Below are positions 41,167 through 48,949 of a stretch of 64,000 nucleotides of DNA, in pieces; position 1 is the first letter of the stretch; each line of letters begins with the position of its first letter. Location: positions 1-64,000 of the forward strand of contig JBHYDC010000019.1 in assembly GCA_051861205.1 (NCBI GenBank). Direction: 5' to 3'. Below the pieces are notes generated by a model. That model saw nothing but the letters and a program-made list of their open reading frames with translations. It did not search any database and was not told the DNA's origin. This DNA is from JBHYDC01 sp051861205. GTDB lineage: Bacteria > Pseudomonadota > Alphaproteobacteria > Rhizobiales > Pleomorphomonadaceae. Made by a program: the position numbers and the translations under genes.

Positions 41167-42492
41167 TCAGAGCTTACCTTCGTCCTGGAAGGTCTCGGTC
41201 CAGTCCGCGATCAGCTTGTCGAGGGCTTCCTGAGCCGTGCCCTGGTCGGCGACGACATAGTCGTGGAGCCGCTTCTGCATGGCCTGGAGGAGCGAGGCGT
41301 AGGCGGGCTCCTGCCAGAAGTCCTGCACGCCGCCCATGGCCGTCAGGAAGTCGGCCGCGAAGGGCTGGCTGTCCTTGAAGCCGGGGTCGTTCAGCACCGC
41401 GTTGTGGCAGGAATAGCCACCCAGCGACCACCACTTCTTCTGCACGTCGGCCGAGGCGAACCACTTGATGTAAGCCAGCGCGCCTTCGAGATTGTCGGAG
41501 TTGGCGATCACCGAGATGCCCTGACCACCGAGGGTGGAGGCCTGGGTCTTGGCGCCCGGATTCACGAAGAAGCCGATCTTGTCGCCACCGACGTTTTCGT
41601 CCTTGTAGAGGCCCGGCCAGAAGGCGAACCAGTTCATCATCATGGCAACCTGGCCAGATTTGAACGCGTCGAGGCCTTCGCCCATGTAGCTGTCGGTATA
41701 GCCCGGAGGCGTGCAGCAATTGTAGATCTCTTTGTACTTTTCGAGACCTGCAACGGCATCGGCCGAGTTGACCGCGCCTTCCATGTCATACTTGCCCGGG
41801 GTGTTCTCGTATTTGAAACCGTAGGCGTAGAGCGCCGAGGTCGCGCCCATGGTGATGCCTTCGGACGCGCGTTCGGTGAAGATGGCGGCGCCGTAAACCT
41901 GCTTGCCGTCAACTTCGCGGCCCTGGAAGAAGGCGGCAACTTCCTGAAGCTCGTCCCAGGTGGTCGGGGGAGCGAGATCGCGGCCGGTCTTTTCCTTGAA
42001 GGCAGCCTGAATCTCAGGCTTGGCGAACCAATCCTTGCGGTAGACCCAGCCGTTGGCGTCGCCCATGGCCGGCAGCGCCCAATAGTTCGGCGTGCCCTTG
42101 GGCCACGTCGAATAGGCATTGACGGTCGCCGGAGCGAAATCGTCCATGCTGATCTTCTCCTTGTCGAAGAAGTCGTTCAGCTTGACGTAGTAACCGTTCT
42201 CGGCCGAGCCGCCGAGCCACTGGCTGTCACCGATCAGGAGATCGCAGAGCTTACCGCCGGAGTTAAGCTCGTTAAGAATACGGTCGGCGAAGTTCGGCCA
42301 CGGCGTGAATTCGAACTTCATCGTAATGCCGGATTCCTTTTCGAAATCCTTCGACAGTTCGACCAAGGCGTTGGCCGGGTCCCAAGCCGCCCAGCAAAGG
42401 GTGAGTTCGCCAGCCGCTCGCGCGTCGCTGGAACCCCACGACAGGCCAAGTGCGGCCGCCGCTACCGCAGGAACTAAACCGAGTACGCGCAT
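41167..42492 (-). CDS. Carbohydrate ABC transporter substrate-binding protein (family 1)
   Basis: This 441-residue periplasmic protein has a signal peptide (MRVLGLVPAVAAAALGLSWG..., about residues 1-27, cleavage after ARA). The mature start ELTLCWAAWDPANALVELSK and the WPNFADRILNELNSG segment are typical of group 1 solute-binding proteins for sugars and polyols. Tandem Cys (YNCCTPPGY) occurs near the middle. The ATG at 42492 is preceded by GGGAGGG; the frame is open far upstream but has no signal-peptide character there. Codons are strongly biased, which suggests high expression. The ligand may be a ketose or polyol matched to the kinases. Confidence 0.88.
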   Translation of the reverse strand: MRVLGLVPAVAAAALGLSWGSSDARAAGELTLCWAAWDPANALVELSKDFEKESGITMKFEFTPWPNFADRILNELNSGGKLCDLLIGDSQWLGGSAENGYYVKLNDFFDKEKISMDDFAPATVNAYSTWPKGTPNYWALPAMGDANGWVYRKDWFAKPEIQAAFKEKTGRDLAPPTTWDELQEVAAFFQGREVDGKQVYGAAIFTERASEGITMGATSALYAYGFKYENTPGKYDMEGAVNSADAVAGLEKYKEIYNCCTPPGYTDSYMGEGLDAFKSGQVAMMMNWFAFWPGLYKDENVGGDKIGFFVNPGAKTQASTLGGQGISVIANSDNLEGALAYIKWFASADVQKKWWSLGGYSCHNAVLNDPGFKDSQPFAADFLTAMGGVQDFWQEPAYASLLQAMQKRLHDYVVADQGTAQEALDKLIADWTETFQDEGKL

Positions 42493-42637
42493 GTGTTGCC
42501 CTCCCAAGACAAAATCCGCGATTTGCCGTCGCCCCGGCGCGGCCCAATGGCATCCCGCCGACACGCTCGTTTCCGACGCGGACATCGGAATAGGTTGCAA
42601 GGTTCCTCCGGTGCCGAAGCAGCGCCGACCCTCATCT

Positions 42638-42654
42638 TGTTTAGTAACTAAACA
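42638..42654 (-). promoter_or_regulatory. Perfect palindrome over the operon promoter, ROK-type operator
   Basis: TGTTTAGTAACTAAACA is an 8-base perfect inverted repeat around one base. On the minus strand TTGCAG (complement of 42671-42676) and TTTAGT (complement of 42647-42652) could be -35 and -10 boxes 18 bases apart, so a bound protein would block the -10. TTTAGT half-sites are typical of ROK-family repressors (XylR-like). No ROK gene is in the window. It lies about 150 bases before the binding-protein start. Confidence 0.55.
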
Positions 42655-42756
42655 CGCACTCCCACCGCCACTGCAAGGAAAAAAGATGCTGCGACGCACC
42701 AAATGGCAGTTGCATTGCGGTATCGGCGTGGGTTTTCGGGGAATCACATTCAGCAT

Positions 42757-42776
42757 TCGTGCGAATCCGCGCACGA
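42757..42776 (-). terminator. Hairpin after the leftward TadE-like gene
   Basis: TCGTGCG (42757-42763) and CGCACGA (42770-42776) form a perfect 7-base-pair stem with a 6-base loop, 38 bases beyond the stop of the TadE-like gene. No T run follows on the gene strand, so termination is uncertain. The whole gap 42493-42813 holds only this hairpin, the operator/promoter and the ribosome site of the binding-protein gene. Confidence 0.35.
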
Positions 42777-42813
42777 GAATGACGTCGCCTGCGGCTTTGC
42801 CCGGCCGAGCCTG

Positions 42814-43380
42814 TCACGAGCCGATCGCAACGGCGTTGCCGGCACGCGGGCGCACCATGAACACCTGACCGAGATCATAGCTCGCCCGTCCTGTCAGGCT
42901 GTGCAGGGTGGATGAGAACGGCGAGGTGAAGTCATAATCGACGCTAGCCACGATCGTCTGCGTGCCGATCGTGGCGATATTGTCCGGCACCGGGCTGGGG
43001 TTGCTGTCGCCGGCGCGCAGCGCGATGGCGTTATGCGCGCGCGACCAAGCCACGGTCTGACCTGCGCTCGTTACGTTCACGGCCGTCACGACGATCCTCA
43101 CGAGGCTTGGATCATAGGGCTCCAAGATCGCGGCCGAGGCTTCGAAAATGTCGAGGATTTCGGCTTCCGTCACTGCGGAGCGCTGCGACACGAGATCGGC
43201 CACCGTGCTTGCGACCCGCGTCACCTTGCGATCGACCGACAACGCTTCGCTGATTTCGACGGTGCCGGCATAAAGCGCGAGCATGATCGGCATGATCAGC
43301 GCGAATTCCACCGCGGAAACGCCCTCTTCAGCGCCAAGAAACCGCTTTGCCGCAGCCCGGCTGTCCTTTGGATCGCTCAT
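42814..43380 (-). CDS. TadE-like minor pilin/assembly protein 2
   Basis: This 188-residue protein has the TadE-like N terminus: a short charged lead (LGAEEGVSAVEFALIMPIM, about 15-34) with the Glu typical of prepilin-like sites, followed by one hydrophobic helix (about 23-45) and a mostly periplasmic domain. It is likely a pseudopilin of the Flp/Tad machine, processed by the CpaA peptidase. It lies 5 bases downstream of a related gene on the same strand, outside the main rightward pilus operon. The frame is open far upstream but ATG 43380 gives the family start. Confidence 0.82.
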   Translation of the reverse strand: MSDPKDSRAAAKRFLGAEEGVSAVEFALIMPIMLALYAGTVEISEALSVDRKVTRVASTVADLVSQRSAVTEAEILDIFEASAAILEPYDPSLVRIVVTAVNVTSAGQTVAWSRAHNAIALRAGDSNPSPVPDNIATIGTQTIVASVDYDFTSPFSSTLHSLTGRASYDLGQVFMVRPRAGNAVAIGS

Positions 43381-43385
43381 CGAAG

Positions 43386-43937
43386 TCACCACGGGAAAGG
43401 TTCGTTGCGGAAGGCTACGACCGATCCGAGCAGGCGGTTGCCATTCGCCAGTTCCGTTCCGCTCGGGACGAACATGTTGAAGAACACCGGCCACTCGTAG
43501 AAGGCGCGCACGATAATGATCCCGCCCGATCCGCCGGCATCGAAGGTCATGGGCACAAGCTCGCCGCTCTCGTCGATCACCGGTTCGCGCGCATAGTCGG
43601 CGAAGGCGGCAACGGGCGTAACGTCCACATGCAGGTTTTCGGCGCAGGACGCCAAGGTGAACAGACCGCTGCAAACCGCTTGCGCGAAGCCGTCCGCATC
43701 CATGCTGGCCGCGCTCGCCTCGCCCGTCCGGATCTGGCGGGCGGCTCGCGACACCGCATTGTCCAGAAGCTGGCTTGTGAAGAAGGTCAGTGCTGTTTCC
43801 AAGATGGCGAACAACAATATGAAAAAGGGTATGGAAACAGCCGCGAACTCCACCGCCACCGCTCCGCGCGTGGCACGGCGGAACCGCCGGATCGTTCGCA
43901 AAACTGTCGTCCAACCAAATCCGATATGCTTCGCCAT
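43386..43937 (-). CDS. TadE-like minor pilin/assembly protein 1
   Basis: This 183-residue protein has a basic lead and the motif RATRGAVAVEFAAVSIPFFILLFAI in pattern (about 21-45), i.e. Gly then a hydrophobic helix with Glu at the fifth position, as in TadE/TadF pseudopilins. Two Cys (about 89 and 97) in the periplasmic part may pair. It is the first of two adjacent TadE-like genes. The gap to the next upstream gene (44122) is 184 bases and contains no recognised gene. Confidence 0.85.
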   Translation of the reverse strand: MAKHIGFGWTTVLRTIRRFRRATRGAVAVEFAAVSIPFFILLFAILETALTFFTSQLLDNAVSRAARQIRTGEASAASMDADGFAQAVCSGLFTLASCAENLHVDVTPVAAFADYAREPVIDESGELVPMTFDAGGSGGIIIVRAFYEWPVFFNMFVPSGTELANGNRLLGSVVAFRNEPFPW

Positions 43938-44121
43938 GCGGCCGACGCTCTCCAGCGTCCGCTCAATCGAGCGGAACCCCGAACCCTCAGGTCGCGAATA
44001 CTAGGCGCCGATGCTTTTAAGAAGGATGGAGTGTTTAGTTATAACTTGCAGAAGTAGCCGCAACATTGGCGCCGGGCCCCGCCGTCCGGTCGCAAGCTCA
44101 TGAGGCAATGCCGCGTTAGGG

Positions 44122-44577
44122 TCACGGCGCGGCTTGGCCGGCTGCTAGGCCGTTGCGGGCGTTGGCTTGGGCTTGCGCGCCCGAGAAGAACTCGGTCTCA
44201 TCGCCCGGAACCACCGCCGGCTGGCAGGTCGGTGTACAGGTTAGACTGGTACGCTTGGCGCCCTTGAACACCGTCACGACAGCCTCGTCGGGCCCGCGAA
44301 CGACCACCTGGCTATCCGAAATCGGCTCGCCGGCGGCGTCCAGCACGATCAGGTTCGTCGATCCGTAGGACCGGCCCGTGATGATCAGCGTTTGGGCGTC
44401 CTGCATCGTGGCATCCGCGATCGCCGGATTGCCGATGACGATGGTGCCCGCAGGCGCCGCTATCTTCATAATCTTCGCCTGATCAAGCGCGACCACAACA
44501 AGCTCACCCCCGTAGGAGGGGCTGGTGAGGCCCGCGAGGGCGCCGACCAGACCCATGGCAACCATCGCTGCGCGCAC
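44122..44577 (-). CDS. CpaC N-terminal-domain-like secreted protein (pilus assembly)
   Basis: This 151-residue protein has a signal peptide (about 1-23) and a domain matching the N-terminal region of pilus secretins (VVALDQAKIMKIAAPAGTIV, then IGNPAIADATMQDAQTLIITG, then GSTNLIVLD). In CpaC the same fold precedes the secretin part, which is absent here. The C-terminal part has two Cys in LTCTPTCQP and a flexible Ala/Gln tail. Stand-alone copies occur in alphaproteobacterial Tad loci and may cap or stabilise the secretin. GTG 44577 with AAGGGG upstream is chosen; Met5 is an alternative. Confidence 0.8.
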   Translation of the reverse strand: MRAAMVAMGLVGALAGLTSPSYGGELVVVALDQAKIMKIAAPAGTIVIGNPAIADATMQDAQTLIITGRSYGSTNLIVLDAAGEPISDSQVVVRGPDEAVVTVFKGAKRTSLTCTPTCQPAVVPGDETEFFSGAQAQANARNGLAAGQAAP

Positions 44578-44930
44578 AATCAGGCCCCTTCGGCATCGCC
44601 GTCCATCCGGTCGCTATCTTCCTGGTAGCCGGTAAATTATCTGCCAACAATTTTGCAACAGTCAGCGGTAGTTATTTCGGCGAAAAATATGGGATAAATT
44701 CTCAAATATACTGCAATTCACCAATTCGAGATAGTTAATTTAATGTTAACACGAATTATTTCAGATTAACTTAACCATATAAGCCACATCAACTGTTGCT
44801 AATACATTGAGTTGAGATTTTAACGTAATCGAAACACGAGAGTATTAGCCTAATTCTCGGTTCAGATCGGTCTGGGAACGTAAGAGACCTCAGAACCGGG
44901 TGCTGCACAAATCATTGAGGAGAGAACACC
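44578..44930. other. AT-rich divergent promoter region of the pilus locus
   Basis: About 350 bases of strongly AT-rich DNA between the leftward CpaC-N-like gene and flp. It contains a CtrA-type box (44735-44750), a second TTAACCAT half-site at 44771-44778, and the flp ribosome site GAGGAGAG just before 44931. No coding frame is seen. Confidence 0.8.
44735..44750 (+). promoter_or_regulatory. CtrA-type box upstream of flp pilin
   Basis: TTAA-N7-TTAAC (TTAA at 44735-44738, TTAAC at 44746-44750) matches the CtrA consensus exactly. A TTAACCAT half-site follows at 44771-44778. In Caulobacter the pilA flp-type pilin gene is activated by CtrA late in the cell cycle, so the same logic is likely here. 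It lies about 185 bases before the pilin start. Confidence 0.65.
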
Positions 44931-45119
44931 ATGAAGGCTCTTGTCGTCCGCTTCCTGAAGAACGAGTCGGGCGCCACCGCGATCGAGTACGGCCTCATCG
45001 CGTCGCTGATTTCCGTCGCCATCATCGGCGCCGCCACTACGCTCGGCGGCAACATCGGAGACACCTTCTCGTCCATCTCCGACCAGCTCGCCGCTCCCGC
45101 TCCCGCTCCCGCTCCGTAA
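44931..45119 (+). CDS. flp: Flp-family type IVb pilin
   Basis: This 62-residue prepilin has a short basic leader and the cleavage site NESG/ATAIEYGLIASL, with Gly14 before the cut and Glu19-Tyr20 at positions +5/+6, the Flp hallmark. A hydrophobic helix (about 15-38) and a short hydrophilic part follow. The end is an Ala-Pro repeat (four copies) encoded by near-identical GCTCCC units, which could vary by slippage. A strong GAGGAGAG ribosome site and a following terminator suggest abundant, separate expression. Confidence 0.95.
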   Translation: MKALVVRFLKNESGATAIEYGLIASLISVAIIGAATTLGGNIGDTFSSISDQLAAPAPAPAP

Positions 45120-45154
45120 TCGGCGCAAACGGTTTCATTGACGACGGCTTCAAG

Positions 45155-45181
45155 GGCGATCCGCCATGCGGGTCGCCTTTT
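45155..45181 (+). terminator. Intrinsic terminator after flp
   Basis: GGCGATCCGC (45155-45164) pairs with GCGGGTCGCC (45168-45177), one G-U pair, with a CAT loop, followed by TTTT at 45178-45181. It lies 35 bases beyond the flp stop. It would make most flp transcripts monocistronic, with read-through into cpaA at lower level. Confidence 0.75.
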
Positions 45182-45306
45182 CCGTTTCGAGGCGTCGCTG
45201 CCCGCCCGGCGCCCAAGTCGCCGGCCGGCTCGAAAACGCGGGAACCCGCCGTTTACTTCGGTGGCGTCCTATAGGGCGAATGTCTTCGCTCATCCTTGAG
45301 GCCGCC

Positions 45307-45828
45307 ATGTCGTCCATGCTCTTGCTGCTCGCCGTCCTCGTGTTTCCCGTCATCATGGCCTACGCGGCCGCTTCCGACCTGATGACGATGACGATCCCCA
45401 ACTGGATTTCGGGCGTGCTCTGCGCTGCCTTCGTCGTCGCCGCACCTTGCTCCGGCCTCAGCCTCGCGGAGATCGGGCTGCACGCCGCGATCGGCGCGCT
45501 GGTCCTCGCTGTCGCCTTCGGCCTATTTGCGATGAACTGGATCGGCGGGGGCGATGCCAAGCTCATCGCAGCCATCGCGCTCTGGACGGGTCCGGCCGCC
45601 TCGCTGCCCTTCGTCCTCTCGGCTGTGCTGGCCGGCGGCCTGCTCTCTATCGTCATGATTATCTTCAGGAAATTCCCGCTGCCCGTCATCGCGATGCGAA
45701 GCGACTGGGTGGTGCGCCTCCATTCGCCTGAGGAGGGCATCCCCTATGGTATCGCGCTGGCCGCAGGCGGCCTTCTCACCTTTCCGGCAACGCCCTGGTT
45801 TGCCCCGCTCGCCCGCTTCGCCGGATGA
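45307..45828 (+). CDS. cpaA: Prepilin peptidase CpaA/TadV
   Basis: This 173-residue membrane aspartic peptidase removes the leader of Flp and TadE-like prepilins. The two active Asp are Asp24 in AASDLMTMTIPNW and Asp83 in IGGGDAKL. About five membrane segments are visible. ATG 45307 with GAGG 5 bases upstream is chosen; an in-frame ATG at 45280 is possible. The frame upstream of that is not family-like. Confidence 0.92.
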   Translation: MSSMLLLLAVLVFPVIMAYAAASDLMTMTIPNWISGVLCAAFVVAAPCSGLSLAEIGLHAAIGALVLAVAFGLFAMNWIGGGDAKLIAAIALWTGPAASLPFVLSAVLAGGLLSIVMIIFRKFPLPVIAMRSDWVVRLHSPEEGIPYGIALAAGGLLTFPATPWFAPLARFAG

Positions 45829-45998
45829 TCGACGACCGGCCGCTGATCAGAAGCTTCCACATCAACTTACAATGCAAGTATTACCTTGTTTGCCCTACCT
45901 CAATTCAGGTCTGTAAGTTCTTTTAACAGTAAATTCAGAGCTTGATCCTGTACTGGATTCTTGGAGGCGTTCGCTCCCGCTGTTCAGAGTTTCCGGTC

Positions 45999-46787
45999 AT
46001 GCGCTCCGTCCAGATCGTCATCATTCTCGTAGCGCTCGGCGCCTCCGGTGCGGCCGGCCTTTTGGCGATGCGGGTGCTGAACAGGCCGCCTGCGCCGGTG
46101 GCCGGGGTGGAAACCGCGGCCCCTCGCATGAACACCGAGGATGTGCTCGTCGCCAGCCGCGACATCAGCCTCGGCGCGGCCGTCACCGATACGGCGGTCG
46201 AATGGCGGGCGTGGCCCGCCGAGGGCCTCTCCGCCAGCTTCATCACCCGAAGCGCTCGGCCGGGTGCCGTCACCGAGCTGCAAGGCACGCTCGTGCGCTC
46301 CAGCTTCACCGCCGGCGAGCCGATCCAGGACGACAAGCTCATCCGAACCGACCAGGGCTTCCTCTCCGCGGTGCTGCCAAAAGGCATGCGCGCGGCGGCG
46401 GTCCGGGTCAACGCGGCGTCGACAGCCGGCGGCTTCATCCTGCCGGACGACCGGGTCGACGTCATCATGATCCGGCAGATGGCGAACTCAGAGGTGTCGA
46501 GCGACACCATCCTCGCCAACATCCGCGTGCTCGCCATCGATCAGTCGATCGGAAAAACCGGCGAGGAAAAGCAGGCCACCATGGTGGCGCAAGACACCGT
46601 CACCCTCGAACTCACCCCCGATCAGGTCGAGTTGATCACGCAGGCCCAGCAGATGGGCACCATCTCGCTCGCCCTGCGATCGATCGCCGATGCCGAACCG
46701 GAAGCCGGCGCGCCGGCGCGGCAGGGCGGGGTCAACATGGTCAAATTCGGTGTCGTTTCACGCATTTCGGCCCGGCCCGCCAACTGA
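45999..46787 (+). CDS. cpaB: Flp pilus assembly protein CpaB
   Basis: This 262-residue protein has one N-terminal membrane helix (about 5-25), then a SAF/AFP-like domain (DVLVASRDISLGAAVTDTAV near 49-68) and the RcpC-like domain with RVDVIMI (about 149-155). It is periplasmic and supports the outer-membrane secretin. A weak ribosome site precedes ATG 45999. The 170-base gap before it could contain a promoter for the main cpaB-tadC operon. Confidence 0.92.
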   Translation: MRSVQIVIILVALGASGAAGLLAMRVLNRPPAPVAGVETAAPRMNTEDVLVASRDISLGAAVTDTAVEWRAWPAEGLSASFITRSARPGAVTELQGTLVRSSFTAGEPIQDDKLIRTDQGFLSAVLPKGMRAAAVRVNAASTAGGFILPDDRVDVIMIRQMANSEVSSDTILANIRVLAIDQSIGKTGEEKQATMVAQDTVTLELTPDQVELITQAQQMGTISLALRSIADAEPEAGAPARQGGVNMVKFGVVSRISARPAN

Positions 46788-46816
46788 TCCATGGGGCGCA
46801 TTCAGGGACATTCAGT

Positions 46817-48196
46817 ATGAAGTGCGTTCTTTCGATCCTTCTTGCCGCTGCGCTCGCCGCCGCCGGGCTGCCCTTGGCGCCGCCTCAGGCAAGTGCCGCC
46901 GACAATGCCGTGCCGGTCCGCAAAGTCGCCGGCAAGATCGTCCAGCTTGGCCTCAACAAATCCGTCATCATCGATTTCGACGACGACGTCCGCGATGTTC
47001 TCGTGTCGAGCCCCGCCGTCGCCGACGCGGTGGTGCGCACCAACCGCAAGATCTACCTGATCGGCGTCGCCATCGGTGAAACCAATGTCTTCGTCTTCGG
47101 CGAAGGCAATCGCCAGATCGCTCAATTCGAGATCGTGGTCGGCCGCGACACGGCCGCGCTTCAGGCCACGCTGTCCGACCTTATTCCAGGCTCGAAGATC
47201 GTGGCGCGCGCGGTCGGGGAATCCATCGTGCTCTCCGGAACCGTTCCCTCGCCCGAGGGCGCGGCGAAGGCGGCCGATATCGCCGCCCAATTGATCGGCG
47301 GGCCCGACAAGATCGTCAACATGATCCAGATCGCCGGTTCCGATCAGGTCAATCTCAGGGTCGTCATCGCTGAGGTGCAGCGCAATGTCGCCAAGCAGCT
47401 CGGCGTCGATTTCGCTATTCAAACCTCAAACGGCAGCGTCACGGTCAACACCCTGTCCGAAGGCACCTTTGGCGTTGCCGGAAAATCCCTCGCGGACACC
47501 GGCGTATCGATCGGCTGGGGCGACAATTACGCCAATATCCGCGCTCTCGAACAGAACAACATTCTCAAAACCCTCGCCGAGCCCAACCTGACGGCCGTTT
47601 CGGGCGAGGACGCCAACTTCCTTGTCGGCGGCGAGGTGCCGACCATTTTGGGCTATGAAGACGGCACCTACACCTACGGCTTCAAGCCCTATGGCGTCGG
47701 CCTATCCTTCACGCCCGTCGTGCTCTCGCCGGGGTTGATCAGCCTGCGCATCAAAACCGAGATCAGCGAGCTCGACAACAGCACGGCTCTCAGCCTCGGC
47801 AACCAAAACGGCCTAGCCATCCAAGGCTTCAAGACGCGCCGCGCCGAAACGACGGTCGAACTTCCCTCCGGCGGGTCGATCGTGCTCGGCGGTCTCGTCA
47901 AGGACGACGTGCGCCAGTCGCTCAACGGAACGCCCGGTCTGATGGATCTGCCGATCCTCGGCGCCCTGTTCAAGTCGCGCGACTTCCAGCGCCAGCAAAC
48001 CGAACTCGTGATCTTCGTCACGCCCTACATCGTCGATCCGGTCGCCACCTCCGCGCTCGCGCGGCCGGACCAGAACCTTTCCTTCGCGCCCGATGCGCAA
48101 GGCTATTTTCTCAACCAAGTCAACCGCATCTACCGTTCGCAAGGCAGCGTTCCGGGCGGCTCCTATCAGGGCCGCGTCGGCTTCGTCTACGAGTGA
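46817..48196 (+). CDS. cpaC: Secretin CpaC/RcpA
   Basis: This 459-residue outer-membrane secretin forms the Flp pilus channel. A signal peptide (about 1-27, cleavage after ASA), the pilus N-terminal domain (VAGKIVQLGLNKSVIIDFDD), a BON-like domain (about 115-165) and the secretin core are visible; VELPSGGSIVLGGLVKD (near 350-366) and ELVIFVTPYIVDP (near 396-408) are the signature parts. The frame is open far upstream within cpaB, but ATG 46817 begins the signal peptide. Confidence 0.94.
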   Translation: MKCVLSILLAAALAAAGLPLAPPQASAADNAVPVRKVAGKIVQLGLNKSVIIDFDDDVRDVLVSSPAVADAVVRTNRKIYLIGVAIGETNVFVFGEGNRQIAQFEIVVGRDTAALQATLSDLIPGSKIVARAVGESIVLSGTVPSPEGAAKAADIAAQLIGGPDKIVNMIQIAGSDQVNLRVVIAEVQRNVAKQLGVDFAIQTSNGSVTVNTLSEGTFGVAGKSLADTGVSIGWGDNYANIRALEQNNILKTLAEPNLTAVSGEDANFLVGGEVPTILGYEDGTYTYGFKPYGVGLSFTPVVLSPGLISLRIKTEISELDNSTALSLGNQNGLAIQGFKTRRAETTVELPSGGSIVLGGLVKDDVRQSLNGTPGLMDLPILGALFKSRDFQRQQTELVIFVTPYIVDPVATSALARPDQNLSFAPDAQGYFLNQVNRIYRSQGSVPGGSYQGRVGFVYE

Positions 48197-48219
48197 GGGC
48201 GGCCTCTTCAATCCGGAGC

Positions 48220-48948
48220 ATGGTCGTGAAAACCCGTTTCTCCCTTGATCCTTCCAAGCGCCGCGCCCGTCTCGCCGGGGTCGCCGTGCTGGCCGCTCTG
48301 ATCCTCACGGGCTGCAAGCAGACGGAGGTGATCACCGGCACGCTCCCGACCGACGGATACCGCACCCGCTATCCCATCGTCATCACCGAAGCGGCGGAAA
48401 CGTTGGATATCCCCCTCGGCTCCGGCGCGGGCGGTCTCTCGCAGGCCACGCGCGACCGGGTCCGCGCCTTTGCCGCCGACGCCGCCGAGCGCGGTACCGG
48501 ATCGCTGGTCGTGATGACGCCGTCCGGCTCGGGTAACACAACCGTCGCGGCCTATGTCGCGCGCGACATTCGCCGCCAACTCGAAGCCGGTGGGTTGCCC
48601 TCCGCGCTGATCGAGATGCGTACCTATCAGGTCGATGATCCCAGCGCCAACGCGCCGCTCCGCCTCGCATATACCCGCATTAAAGCCGTCACCGAGCCCT
48701 GCGGCCGGTGGGCGGGTTCGATCTTGCCGGATCCGAACCGGGACGATGCGGGCGAGAATTTCGGCTGCTCCAGTCAGTCGAACCTAGCGGCCATGGTCGC
48801 CGAACCGACCGACCTGATCGCGCCGCGCGCCTCCACGTCCAGCTCCGCCGCACGGCGCACCGCGATGATGGACGCGTGGCGCCAGGGCAAGCTGACGCCC
48901 GGAACCTACAAGACTGGGTCCACCAGCGCAGCCTCGGGCGGGCTATGA
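48220..48948 (+). CDS. cpaD: Pilus lipoprotein CpaD
   Basis: This 242-residue outer-membrane lipoprotein has lipobox LILTGC (Cys near 32). The family motif CGRWAGSI and NFGCSSQSNLAAMVAEP near the C terminus are typical of CpaD. It helps the secretin assemble. ATG 48220 with CGGAGC before it is chosen; a GTG at 48193 overlapping the secretin stop as GTGA is an alternative. Confidence 0.93.
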   Translation: MVVKTRFSLDPSKRRARLAGVAVLAALILTGCKQTEVITGTLPTDGYRTRYPIVITEAAETLDIPLGSGAGGLSQATRDRVRAFAADAAERGTGSLVVMTPSGSGNTTVAAYVARDIRRQLEAGGLPSALIEMRTYQVDDPSANAPLRLAYTRIKAVTEPCGRWAGSILPDPNRDDAGENFGCSSQSNLAAMVAEPTDLIAPRASTSSSAARRTAMMDAWRQGKLTPGTYKTGSTSAASGGL

Positions 48949-48949
48949 C

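Noticed and set aside
44030..44060. TGTTTAGTTATAACT resembling the ROK-type palindrome
   Set aside because: Only one half matches; the second arm is absent, so it was not called an operator.
46202..46816. N-terminal extension of the CpaC frame into cpaB
   Set aside because: The extension is Arg/His-rich; a signal peptide begins at 46817.
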